Shown piece after piece: positions 39,241 to 50,700 of a stretch of 64,000 nt of DNA (positions within the stretch are counted from its first letter, which is position 1; each line of letters starts with the position of its first letter). The stretch is from Actinostola sp. cb2023. Its lineage: Eukaryota > Cnidaria > Anthozoa > Actiniaria > Actinostolidae. Where the stretch lies: assembly GCA_033675265.1 (NCBI GenBank), contig JAUJYZ010000222.1:526001-590000 (forward strand), in the 5' to 3' direction. The position numbers were made by a program, and so were the translations under genes. The notes beneath the pieces were generated by a model, which ran no database searches, was not told the DNA's origin, and was given only the letters and a program-made list of their open reading frames with translations.

Positions 39241-42200
39241 TGAAGGTCATGCCGTACGGAATGAGAACAGCGAGGTCAGTACAAATGGGAGCCAAATATT
39301 TTCCCATCCGGCCGCCCAACCTAACTCAGTCAATAAGCATTTTATCATATGATGCAGTTTTTTGTAATAAAAAGGGATGAAAAACCTTGTAAAACAAATA
39401 AATATAGTGCGCACAAACGATGTAAACATCGAGCAGGGCAGGACGAGTTTTTCGGGCCCGCTCAATAAAAGCCGCCCGGTCCCCGTCACATGACTTTTGT
39501 TTACCCTGCTTTTAATCACTACAAGTGACTGCTCTGACTGTCCAATGATTTCTTTGCAGTCTACTGAAGCAGCAATAAGAGCATCTCTGAATGTCTGATG
39601 TGCCATAACATCCAGTTCCTGAAGTCTCTTCTCTTCCTGCTCTTTACTTTCAATAGAACTGTTAATGAGCATAAATGCTCCCTCTGTAAATTTAAATGGG
39701 AAAATGGATCAATGAAATGAGCACTGTCATCATGATAACAATCATATCTGTAGAAGCTGTGAACATTACAGATAGGTTTGTCAGTGGCAATCATGCAGAT
39801 CTATTTTTGTTTGTTTTAAAATTTATATGTTTGTGCATATTAGCCATTTCGGAGTTGATGTTCGAAAGGAATTGTGGGGCTGTTTTGAGGGATGCCATTG
39901 CTGTCTATTTACTGTAAAACATGATGAAACAAATGGGAAGCATAATTATTGTGTGCCAAACTCACTTACTTTGTACTTCAAACTTTGGTACATCACTATT
40001 CAAACTTGTCGCCGTATTGAACATAAGGTGTCCCTCAATACAGCCCCACGAACATCAACTCCAAAATGGCTAATACAGGTAGGTGAATGTGCATCAGTTG
40101 TGATCAGCAATTTCCTCAATGTACATACATTGTAGAAACCAGAAATATGACAATACATGGGAATTTCATTACCTCTAAATTGACATAAGACTGTCAATGC
40201 GGCCTGACAGCAGTGGTACAGTTCTTCAATCTGTTGCTTCCAGTTTCCTAATTCACCTTTGGCTCTTCCCTTAGTCTGATTGTGGAGAAATAAAATGACC
40301 CATTGTTTTCTTTCCATTTACAGTTATCGACAGAACATATTAATGAACATATCCATATACTCTTCAACGTACCTGTTCAGCTCTTTGTTGTGTCTTTGTT
40401 TCGACATCTCTCTCATTCTCAAGGGCTTCTTCTTGATTGGACAATTCCTCCAGCCTTTTCCTTAACTTCTCTTGTTCTGTTCTGTTCCCTTGCAACCTCA
40501 AGCAAAGGTTTTTGTCTTTTTCAGTGTACTTGTTAAATGCAGCTTCAGCTGATTGTTCAAGAGTCTCCAAACTTTGTTCTGAAAAACAGTAATAAATTTA
40601 TAGCCATTTCAGAATTGATGTTTACAAGGAATTGTGCGACTGTTTTAGGGGATGCTTCATTTTCAATATGACGACTAGCTTGAATAGTGATGTATCAAAG
40701 TTTGAAGTGAGTGAGTTTGGCGCACAACAATAATTATTATGTTTCCAAGTTGTGTCTCCATGTTTTATGCTAAAAATAGACAGCAATGGCGTCCCCTAAA
40801 ACAGTCCAACAATTCCTTTCAAACATCAACACCTACACTACATGGCTAGTAAGTAGACAATGGCGTCCCCTAAAACAGTCCAACAATTCCTTTCAAACAT
40901 CAACACCTACACTACATGGCTAGTAAGTAGACAATGGCATCCCCTAAAACAGTCCAACAATTCCTTTCAAACATCAACACCTACACTACATGGCTAGTAA
41001 GTAGACAATGGCGTCCCCTAAAACAGCCCCACAATTCCTTTCAAACATCAACACCTACACTACATGGCTAGTAAGTAGACAATGGCGTCCCCTAAAACAG
41101 TCCAACAATTCCTTTCAAACATCAACACCTACACTACATGGCTAGTAAGTAGACAATGGCGTCCCCTAAAACAGTCCAACAATTCCTTTCAAACATCAAC
41201 ACCTACACTACATGGCTAGTAAGTAGACAATGGCGTCCCCTAAAACAGTCCAACAATTCCTTTCAAACATCAACACCTACACTACATGGCTAAATGGAAG
41301 TTTAAATTATAATTGACATGTACAGTATGTACTTGTATGTAATTTATCCCAGTAATTATAATTACTTGTAAAGCGCTAATGGACTTTACGGAATTAGCGC
41401 TATAAAAATAAAACTTATTATTTATTATTATTATTACTTGTGCATGCAATTCTGAGTTTGTCAAACTATTTAAACATGGTGGTGTAAGCCCCACGGGGGG
41501 TACTCAGGGGTATCAGTGACGGGGAGGTGCAAATGAGGCCAAACATTTTAACCCAAAAAAAACCATTACGCGAAAACAAGACCCAAAAAAAGTCTAACGG
41601 CCCAAAATCGTAACCCCCAAAAAGGCCAATTTTTCTCCGCATAAAATCGAGAACGGTAGGATATCATTTTTATCAACCCCAAGAAAAGTCCTTGACGAAA
41701 TCTTTATATCAAAAAAAGTCCACCAGAAAAATGAAAACCCCAAAAAAGTCCCAAGCCGCGAATTTCAAACCCAAAAAAAGCCTTCGCACCTCCCCGTCAC
41801 TGATACCCCTGAGTACCCCCCCTGGGGTGTAAGCCCCCCAGATGAGCCGTCAACTCTTGAGCCCCACCTGTACTGTCCTGGCTATAAAATTTGCCTTTTT
41901 GTGTCAACTTCTACAAAATATATGTCATCAACATTTTGTGTCTACTGAGAATCCAGATAGACGTGCATGCATGTCAGTTGTGCCCCAGGGGGGGTACTCA
42001 GGGGTATCAGTGACGGGGAGGTGCGAAAGAGGCCATTACACAAAAACAAGACCCCAAAAAAGTCCAACGGCCCAAAATCGTAACCCCAAAAAAGTCCAAT
42101 TTTTCTCCGCATAAAATCGAGAACAGTAGGATATCATTTGTATCAACCCCAAAAAAAGTCCTTGCCAAAATATTTATATCAAAAAAAGTCCACCAAAAAA

Positions 42201-45200
42201 TTGATAACCCCCAAAAAGTCCCAAGCCGCGAATTTCAAACCCCAAAAAGGTCTTCGCACCTCTCCGTCACTGATACCCCTGAGTACCTCCCCTGGGAGTT
42301 GCTACATGTATTCTAGGCAGTTTTTCAATCAGCACACAATAATTTGACCAGTACTGTTTTCTTACCAATGCTGTGGATATCCCCTTCACAATTATGACTG
42401 ATCACATGAAGCTCCTGCAACTCAGAATCAACTTTTTCCTCTATTTCTTTTTTCTGCTCTGTGAGTTTCATCAACACTTGCTCCTCTTCGTCCTTTGCTT
42501 GCCTGGAAATCACCCGCACAGTATCTATCCTGGCAGCATCAATACTTCTTTCTAAAAGATATAAGTTAGATATTGTAGAATTATCTGTCAGCTTGAGAGT
42601 AGATTTCCTGAAAGGCAGTGGAAGTTAGAGGTCAAAGATAGTCATAAGTTTTTTTTGCATTTTTTTCTGCCTGTCAAATGAGGAGGTAAGGCTTCACTTG
42701 GAAGAAGAAGAATTAATGTGTACACACCTAGATGCATCTGTGTATGTGAGAGATCTATGTGATGGTCTTTGCTGTGGTTAGTGCATAAACTCAGCCTAAA
42801 TTATGGTGACTACCCTCATCCCCAAGAATCCTGCCTCACTCACCAATCACATCAAATCCTTCCTCTCTCTTTGCATTTGCTTCTACCAGGTTCTTTCTCT
42901 TGATTAATATTTCTAGACGTTCTCGTTCGATTCTTTCATGTTCAGCCAAAGCTTTTGTGCTCTCACTAGAGAGCTCAAACTTGTCTGCTGTGCTTTCACA
43001 AGCCGCTTTGTATATTGTTAGACTACTGTCTAGCAGCTCTCTTGCAGACTTCAGAGAGGTTCTACTCTCATTAGCATATTTGACTGCTCCAGACAAAAGC
43101 TCTGAAAAGAAAAAAAACAATTTCGACCCATTTTAGTTTTTATAAGAATGTGCAGTTTATTATAACCTTACAGCGCAACGCGACATACCATGGCCACCCA
43201 ATTTTACTTATTTGATTACAAGCTAGCCAATCAGACAGCGATAATTGTTGCAAAGAGTATGAAATGGAACATCTTTGCAGTCACGACTGAATGAGTTCAT
43301 GTGCAAATATCTGTCAAAACAAATTCTCGCTACATCTGATTGGCTGTAACTGTAACTATATAAATTAATTGGGTGGCCACGGTACGTCGTGTTGTAATTT
43401 GTTTTTATATTGATAATTTATAATAATGTTTACCCCATCTCACTCACCTTTAACCTCTTGACCAATAGGATGAAGATCTTTATAATCCTCTTTATGTAGG
43501 ATTCCATTCAAGTATGTTATGCCCTCTTGAATTTTCTCATCTTTATAAGAAAACAAAATAATAATATCAATTATTATTATATATAACATTATATAAAAAT
43601 ATTGACTTGCGGCTGTGTAATTTATTCAGGGTAGCAAAGGGGTTACGCAGGTTACGCGTGATACACATGATACATGATCAAAAAATGAGATGCGTGAATT
43701 TATGTTTCAATGTTATGCGTGATTGTCCCTTTTGACAAACTGTGATTCATGATTTACCGCTGTTATGCTCTGTGAAATGTGAATGTTTAGGATCTAAACA
43801 TTTTCGTGAGTGAAATTCCAAAATTTCAGCTGACGCGCTCGTGATTCATGAATTTCTGACATTTTGGTTTGTGACGCGTGAATTTAAAAAAAAAGGACCA
43901 TGAAATGTAATCATGACCCCCCCCCCCCCCCCCCCCCCCTTGCTACCCTGTTTATTATTACCTAGTGATGGCTTGGACTTGACTTTAAGTTTGTGCGTAT
44001 TCAGATGATCTTGATCATGGTAAAACAACCTCTTTACAGTATTGGTTGGGAGTTTTTCAGCCTATGAAAGACAAAAGTAGCATAGTACATTGATTTCATG
44101 TTTTAAAACTATCAACTGAAGGTACATGTAGTTTAATCTGGTGTCGAGCGAGCCAACTGAATTAGAACTATAGCCAATTATATTTGATTGTGGTATCTAG
44201 TATATATGTACATGTATAGCTTGAATGTGGAAACAGCTACAGTACATGTAATTACAATATATAATAGCAGCAATAATTAGTCTGGCAGAGGTTACAACAT
44301 TTCTCTTACTTGCGCTATGTCTTCTCGCTCATGTTTGCTTCCCCCAACAGCAACCAGATCTGCTCCATAATGCTCTTCATTTAATAATGGAACAACTTCT
44401 ATGCTGTCATCATTACCATTCTCAGCATCAACAAAGACAAGGCTAGATGTTCCTTCTTCTGACACTAATTAAAGTTAAAACAAATTTTACAGCTATTATA
44501 GTTGTGCATAATTGGGATCTTTAAACTGTTGACAGTGCAATAAGACAGAGATTCTAGAGACGTTTATTAGTATTGAGAAGCAAAAATTAATTTTAAAAAT
44601 TGCATAAAAATTTAAATTATTTTTTAGTGATCGACATGCAGTGTGATACAAAAGTCTAAACTAAAACTCTAGACATATAAAATTAAATTTACATGACAAA
44701 GTAAAGCATAGACAAAGTTAAGAAGCGCTCTCAAAAATATATGGACTTGAATTAAGCTTCATGACGAACATAAAGATGAAGGTATGAAAGTCGTGGCTTA
44801 CTTTAGATCAGAGACACCTTTTGCTCTGTCAAAAACAACCAAGAAATTGTACAAAATCACAAAGAACTCACTTGCAAACGTAGTTTTGAAGAATAAAGAG
44901 TCTGTATCCACCAAAACAATACCAAAACTGAAATACTGTTTTGATGAAATTGGTTGCGTTTTATTCCGAGAATTTTCCGGGGATGTCCCATTACGTACAG
45001 TTCTTGGAAGTTTGGTTGGGAGAATTTGTATTTATGATCTGATAAACCTCCACAACCTCTACAAGCATTCTACCGAGTTTACACCAAATAAATAAACAAG
45101 TTTAAGACAAATTGTAAAACTTTTCATACATGTGGTATCGTATTTGTATAAGAGTATAGATCAAAACGTTATGCGGAACTAAAATTCTAAAACACATGTA

Positions 45201-45322
45201 CTTCATTCAATTACCTGGTCAGCTGATCGTTTACGAAATTCTCCTAACTATAAACCGCGTTGCTAAATATAGAACGTACTGAAGTAACTCGACCAGTCGG
45301 GGGAGATTTGAGATTCTGTCAT
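38623..45322 (-). CDS. Unrecognised coiled-coil protein, 545 residues, complete
   Basis: Eleven exons join in phase: 45280-45322, 44310-44464, 43962-44061, 43448-43540, 42844-43101, 42366-42551, 40373-40578, 40173-40269, 39505-39683, 38888-39113, 38623-38717 (1638 bp with stop). The first exon (MTESQISPDWSSYF) is short and was found by working back from phase 1; its donor GTACGT is inferred. The product is acidic at both ends (DAENGNDDS near the start, QDDDDDDGGSLNS at the end). From about residue 120 it is nearly all charged helix, for example KDEEEQVLMKLTEQKKEIEE and KLRKRLEELSNQEEALENER. I see no signal peptide, transmembrane segment, zinc finger or enzyme motif, and cannot name a family. 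A cytoplasmic or nuclear scaffold-like role is possible but only inferred from composition. Many introns contain MITEs. Confidence 0.85.
39213..39340. mobile_element. Palindromic MITE, TTGACTGAGTGGGAGGGCCG ends
   Basis: TTATTGACTGAGTGGGAGGG ... CAACCTAACTCAGTCAATAA with the inner pair GGAAAATATTTGGCT. About 130 bp, in the intron before the coiled-coil gene's tenth exon. Confidence 0.8.
39839..40075. mobile_element. MITE, TAGCCATTTCGGAGTTGATG ends
   Basis: Inverted arms TAGCCATTTCGGAGTTGATG / CATCAACTCCAAAATGGCTA, then GGGGCTGTTTTGAGGGA / TCCCTCAATACAGCCCC. This is the founder type for the array at 40785-41292. Confidence 0.85.
40600..41292. repeat. 74-bp tandem array grown from one end of a MITE
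   Basis: The left arm of a MITE (40600-40860, related to 39839-40075) is followed by seven units exactly 74 bp apart (for example TGGCGTCCCC at 40861, 41009 and 41083). Each equals the right terminus of that MITE (ACAGTCCAACAATTCC, AACATCAACACCTACACTAC, ATGGCTA). A single left end and many right ends indicate terminus amplification after insertion. Confidence 0.9.
41500..42297. mobile_element. Two tandem foldback elements, GGGGGGTACTCAGGGGTATC ends
   Basis: Copies at about 41499-41828 and 41986-42297. Each starts GGGGTACTCAGGGGTATCAG and ends CTGATACCCCTGAGTACC, with A-rich interiors repeating AAAAAAGTCC. The copies share their internal order. They lie in the intron between coiled-coil gene exons 6 and 7. 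Confidence 0.85.
43171..43397. mobile_element. MITE with CAGCGCAACGCGACATACC ends
   Basis: TACAGCGCAACGCGACATACC...GGTACGTCGTGTTGTA, with GGCCACCCAATT / AATTGGGTGGCC inside. Confidence 0.75.
43600..43945. repeat. Degenerate GCGTGAT-rich patch ending in a poly-C run
   Basis: Repeated TGCGTGAT/ACGCGTGA words, then an A-run and about 22 consecutive C bases at 43918-43939. The poly-C is a likely spot for sequencing or assembly length error. Confidence 0.6.
44784..45095 (+). CDS. Small open frame of unknown status, 103 codons
   Basis: A single-exon plus-strand frame inside intron 1 of the coiled-coil gene. Its composition is protein-like (rich in Lys, Leu, Ser; includes LKYCFDEIGCVLFREFSGD), but I do not recognise a family and no codon or start signal distinguishes it. 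It may be a decayed retroposed or transposon fragment or chance. Confidence 0.2.
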   Translation: MKVVAYFRSETPFALSKTTKKLYKITKNSLANVVLKNKESVSTKTIPKLKYCFDEIGCVLFREFSGDVPLRTVLGSLVGRICIYDLINLHNLYKHSTEFTPNK

Positions 45323-47733
45323 GACAGCGCGATCTTGCGAGAAAAATCTAAACAAGACTGAAAAATAAAAACAATACTAAAGTTAGAAAATACAAAAGCA
45401 GAGAAAAATACAAGATCTGGGTGATTCAAATCATGCTTGCATCAGAGCCCGTGTTTGCAGAATCTTTGATCTTTATTAGCCTTTTGCAAACCTTATCAAC
45501 ATGTTCTTTAGTTCATTATTAAGATTTTTGAATTGCAAATTGTCTTTTGATTGATGAATCATGATCAAATGGTGTAAAAATAAAGTATTTATGTCAAGGA
45601 TTTCGCTCTGTCATTCTTGTATTTAGAAACCTTAGAAACCAAAAGGGATCGCACGTCATGCATTGCGGGGTTTCAGGCGGGTTTCCCGCGGGTTCGCCCA
45701 CAGAAAACTCAAATAGAAGAACGAAGAAGGACAAATTTTTTCCATTCTATTTTTACATCAACTATTGCAAACTGCCAAGACCAAATATCTACATGCGAGA
45801 ACTGTTATTACAAAATGGGTCTTAGCCAACAAGACCGTTTTGTAAAAATAACTTAACATTTTTTAGGTCTTTTAAATTATTTACATTATTAAAATAATCA
45901 TTTTCGTTAGTATAAAAATGTTCTTACAAAAACAAAAACAAAAGAAAAAAGAAAAACAAATTCGGTGCAGCGAGGAATCGATCCCGGGCCCGTGTGCTTC
46001 TAAAGCGCTGTGTACGTTTCAGTGCGAGCCACGGGACCATAGCAATTTGCACAACAATAGACAGTCCATTCACAGGATACACTAGGCTATTTTGTCCTCC
46101 AAATCAATAAGCGTGCACGATAGCCTAGCGGTGCGGGACAGTTATTTAGTGGGACTAGGATCCGACTGTTCCCTCCCTCTTTGATCACTAAGCTGATTGG
46201 TGTAATGCCCGGATAGCGCGGATGGGGCCGAAATCTTCATCCTATACGTAACATTAATACGGTGATTCAGCATAATGTCTGGGAGTATGGTCCTTTTTTG
46301 GATAAATTACCGGCATTCATCTCTTTTGAACCTGGGAGTCCAGGGTTCGAGTCCCAGTCGTGACACGTTTTTTTTTTTCATTCTTTCTTTTTTTGTTTTG
46401 TTCTTGTTTGTTTGTTTTCTTGTTTGGAATTGTACAAATTTCTTCTATTTTGTTAAAAAAAATTGTATGAAAGCATATTGATAAGTTATCACCTCTTCTC
46501 CTTCTCTGAGAATTTTGTCATTTACTGCAAGTAAACGAGATTCAACAGACACAATTAGAATTCAGGAATTTATTTTACTGTGATTTCCACCAGTTCAAAG
46601 AACGCTACCTTGACTACCGTAATTACGATCTCCGTTTTCCCATTTACTTGAACACTGTTTCGCACTGGTTTGTTTCGCTCCCGGCTGCTGTGACATTTAT
46701 ACGGGTAATTGACTTCTTTAACATAAAACGACAAGAACAAAAATAAATGATTATGTACTTATATCATATGTGTGTGAACTGTTATTACAAAATGGGTCTT
46801 AGCCAGCAAGACCCCTTTTGAGAACCGTGCATGTAAGCGCTTCGACGGGTTTCCTGCGGGCGATCCCGCGCGCAAAGATGCAGGGACACATGGAGCTCAA
46901 GATTATCAAAAAGGGCGCGTACGTGCAAACGCCGCCAGCATGAATTGGAATTACTATTTTATTGAATCCCTAAGGATTTGGGACAGTACGTTGTATTAGC
47001 GACTCAGATGGAGCAATGGTCTAATAGAGGATATCTAAAGGTAAGGCTTAGGGGCCGGATTTCCCCTCCCTCACTGGCCTTTTGGTTATGACCTACATGT
47101 AGTTTTATATAGCACTGGGATAGCGCGGGTGGGGCCGAAATCTTCACCCTTTACGTAAGTCGATTCGATGTATATGTCTCAGCTTCTCAGAATGTCTCGG
47201 GAGAATCGTCCCATTTATTTTTTTATCACGTTTTTGTTTTTTAGCGTCCGGGGGGTGCATCGTTGGCAGTGATACCAAGTTCGATATCTAACTTTTCTTC
47301 TTCTTTTTTTCTTCACAATTTGCATCCGTCAGTTATCTTTATAAAATAAAAATTTATTGTTGTTTTTTTCTTCCTGATTTTACCATTTTTAATTGATAAT
47401 CAAACTCAAATGAAAATGCAATGCATTTTTTCGACGTAACGAATGCATTCTATCTTTTTTCGTTTGGGCTACCTGTGGTTTATTCCGCAGAATGGCCTCG
47501 ATTTGAAAACAAAATGGCGAACTAAAGTTTGTTTTTGCCATTTAGTTGGTGTCTTTCAAAACAACTGATTTTGAACCCTTTTGTGCGTCTAGATCCTCAA
47601 GAACGTCAAGCAGACTTGCTCTCTATAACATGAAGGAAACCATGTCTGTCTTTAGCAAAAGAGTTGGTCCTTGTTGAGTTGTGTTCGCCAAGTTCAAACT
47701 GGCTCGGTTTGTCGACAAAAGTGAAGACTGAAG
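45323..47733. other. Divergent intergenic region between the coiled-coil gene and RNF123
   Basis: Holds both promoters. It contains a duplicated block: AAATGGGTCTTAGCCA at 45814 and 46789, and ATAGCGCGG.TGGGGCCGAAA at 46213 and 47113. It also has tRNA-like B-box sequences. No convincing TATA or initiator signal was found; a GC-richer stretch with CGCG motifs lies at 46830-46930. Confidence 0.5.
45800..47160. repeat. Pair of related SINE-like repeats
   Basis: Two roughly 360-450 bp blocks share an opening (ACTGTTATTACAAAATGGGT), a middle (CCCTCCCTC) and an end (GGGGCCGAAATCTTCA.CCT). tRNA-like promoter words occur: GGGTTCGAGTCCC at 46341 (plus) and GGGATCGATTCC on the minus strand at 45975. 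These fit tRNA-derived retroposons, but no intact tRNA fold was confirmed. Confidence 0.4.
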
Positions 47734-50700
47734 ATGGATTTGGATGCATTTTTAACGTCTATTTTTCCAACTCCCGATAAAGAAAATGTCGCTACTCCAA
47801 GGTATTTAATCTTTAGATACAACCCAAGACCGTAGCTAATATCCCGGCGTAGGCAATCGATGAAATCGATGATCGATGGAAATCGATATCAATCGATATC
47901 AATTAATCGATAGATATCGGAAATCGATGGCCAATCGATGAAGCAAAAATCTGTGACCTTTGATCTATTGTTATCGATTGCTCGATTGTTATCGATTGCC
48001 CTAAAATAGATCGATTTTCATCGATTGCTTGCGTTGTTTTGTTTTACAGGGTTTTTTCTTTCTCCTTGTTGGACTTGGAAAAGACAACATTGATAACCCT
48101 TCACGGTGCATCTGACTTCGTGGCTTTCCCAGCGGCTTTCCATAGATGACATTTTAGTGGCAACGTACAGAGGTCGAGAGAACTACGTCACGAAATATTG
48201 TACTGAACCCGATAACAATTGAAGGGGTGCCCATGAAAACTGCGTATGTGACTATTTTGATGATTTTCAAAATGTTATGCAATTGCTTCAAAAATACACC
48301 TACTGGCTTCTAAATAACTATATAAACATGTTTGGTGATTTTTAGATCGATTACACTCGAATTTTGGGCACTACAGTATATTTAATTTCTACTTGAATTC
48401 ATTGACAGGATAGTTTGTGAAAATATGCAAATTAGGAAACTTTTACGCGTCAGTGATCTGTACGTGTTGTTCACCAATAACAAACCTTCAGATGTGAATG
48501 ATTTCAACCTTTCACTCAGTCCAGAGATTTTAGAAGTTTTTAGCGAATTTTGTTGCCATGGAAATCTTGACAGCTCGCGGGCTCAAACTATCACGCGGTT
48601 AAGTTGTCTCGTGGCGTGGCTATCGGTTCTGGATGTGCTTCGCAGAACTGGGCCACTTTGCCACAATTTAAAGTCTTTTATTGCCATGTTTTCACCACAG
48701 AAGCCCCCAGAACAGCATCATTAAGCTTGACTGGTGGTAGAGGCCATTCTCCTGGAAGAAATCAGGGGCGAGGTGCAATTTCACGATGAAACTGAATCTG
48801 CAAACACGGTGTCAAGATTTGCAAAATGGCGGATTCAGCAGAGTGAGAGTTGTTATCTCTGGTCGTTCTGTGGTGAATTCGAGGACCTACTAAGGCAGTT
48901 TTGGCGACTTTCGACTAGTAAAGAATGCAACCGGTGCATTAGTTTGCCTGTATCCCGGGTGATAAAAGACTTTATAAAATATCTCTAAAACATGGAGGTA
49001 CGGAATGTCGTTGACAAAAATGTTCATGATATCCCAGAATGCAGTTCGGTCGTGCGTTGGAAAACAACAGGGATCCTGAAATAGTCGAATTGAAAATCCC
49101 CGAATATATCAAGAAGAGAGATGGAAGTTTGCCGAGCAAGTGGCGTTTTGTTTCACAATGATGTATTTTGGAAGAAAATCAAAATCAAATGTCGCACATT
49201 GTCATGACGTCAAAAACGCGCATTTTTGATTTCTACGAAAAACGGCAAACTGCAAAACAAGCACTTTTTCTAGTGTAATCGATCTAAAAATGACCAAATC
49301 ATGTTTATATAGGTATCAATAAGCCAGTAGGTGTATTTTTGAAGCAATTGCATAACATTTCGAAAATCATCAAAATAGTCACATATGCAGTTTTCATGGA
49401 CACCCCTTCAATTGATCATCGATCGATTTTCATCGATTGTCATTTTTCTTGTGTGACTATCGATTGGTGATTGATTGCCCAAAACCAATCGATATCAATT
49501 GTTCAATTGGTTTTCCGATCATCGATTTTCATCGATTGCCTACACCGGGCTAATATACGAGGCGCTTTCCTGGTCGAAATTCTTCGTTTATATACAAGTA
49601 TTTCTAATCACGTACATTTGTACATGTGCAATATGTTTGTCTATACCTTTATTAAATTGTCTCTATCCTCCTCCTGTTCCTGTTTTATCCTGTATTATCC
49701 ATTGTCTTATTCTTGCTACATCCCACACAAAAGTGTATTATTGTTTGTGATTGACTTCTAGACGGCTACTTGAGTACAGCATGCTACAGGAGCATATTGA
49801 TGAGATTCTTAATCAGTTTGAGGACACAACTGCACAACTAACTACAGGTACAGAATAAAGGGACTAGAGAACCCATATAACTATACGTTGTACGGTCTAT
49901 GATACTATTCATGTATTTAGAGTAAATGTTATGACTGATAAAAACCTGTCGCAGTTCACTACTGTTATGACATAGAGAGGGCATAATTAATACAGTATTT
50001 GAAGAAGACTTAGATCTACATGTATCGGCACTTAGAGTTGTTACAGTATGGTTCGTGCTGTGTGGTGACCATGCCATGCGGTAACTGTGCTGTGTCCAAG
50101 CATTGATTTTGCATGCTGTGATTGTTTGATTAGATGTCTTCAATTCCTACCATGATCGTAACTCTGTACCATAGGTTTCCCACTCATGCGATTCTAATGG
50201 TACAGCCACAACACAGGCGTGGCAGTGAATAAGCCAGAAACCGGTGTATATTTGACTGCATGGCTACTCCACTTACAGGGCTGGCTATATAGGGAGCTTA
50301 AGCAGCAGACATCTTGGACAACGCGGACAGTGCACACACTGACGAATAATGTTCGAAATGACCGTTGACGTCATGTACAGTGGAACCTCGATATAACGAT
50401 GTGCCAAGGGACTGACCAAATCAGATCGTTATATTGAGATATCGTTATAGTGAATTCCCGATATAACGATTTTTCGGGAAAAGAGCCAAAAATATTGTTA
50501 TATCGGGGTATTGTTAATAATAGATTTTTCATGTAGTGACTTATAGCTGTACCGGCGATGTAATCCCTATCGTAACAAACTGTTGACAGACACGTTACAG
50601 TCCTTATGCAATGAGAACTAAAGGATTAAAGTATTGTCATATATTTTCAAGTGTTAAGCCTCCTTTTTCATCACGTGATGATTTATTTTATCATTATTGT

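Noticed and set aside
46270..46366. Intact tRNA gene
   Set aside because: Only the T-arm-like GGGTTCGAGTCCC is convincing; acceptor and anticodon stems do not pair.
48425..48988. Plus-strand frames of 61-99 codons upstream of RNF123 exon 2
   Set aside because: Located within the inner part of an inverted-repeat element homologous to the MITE at 12075-13096.
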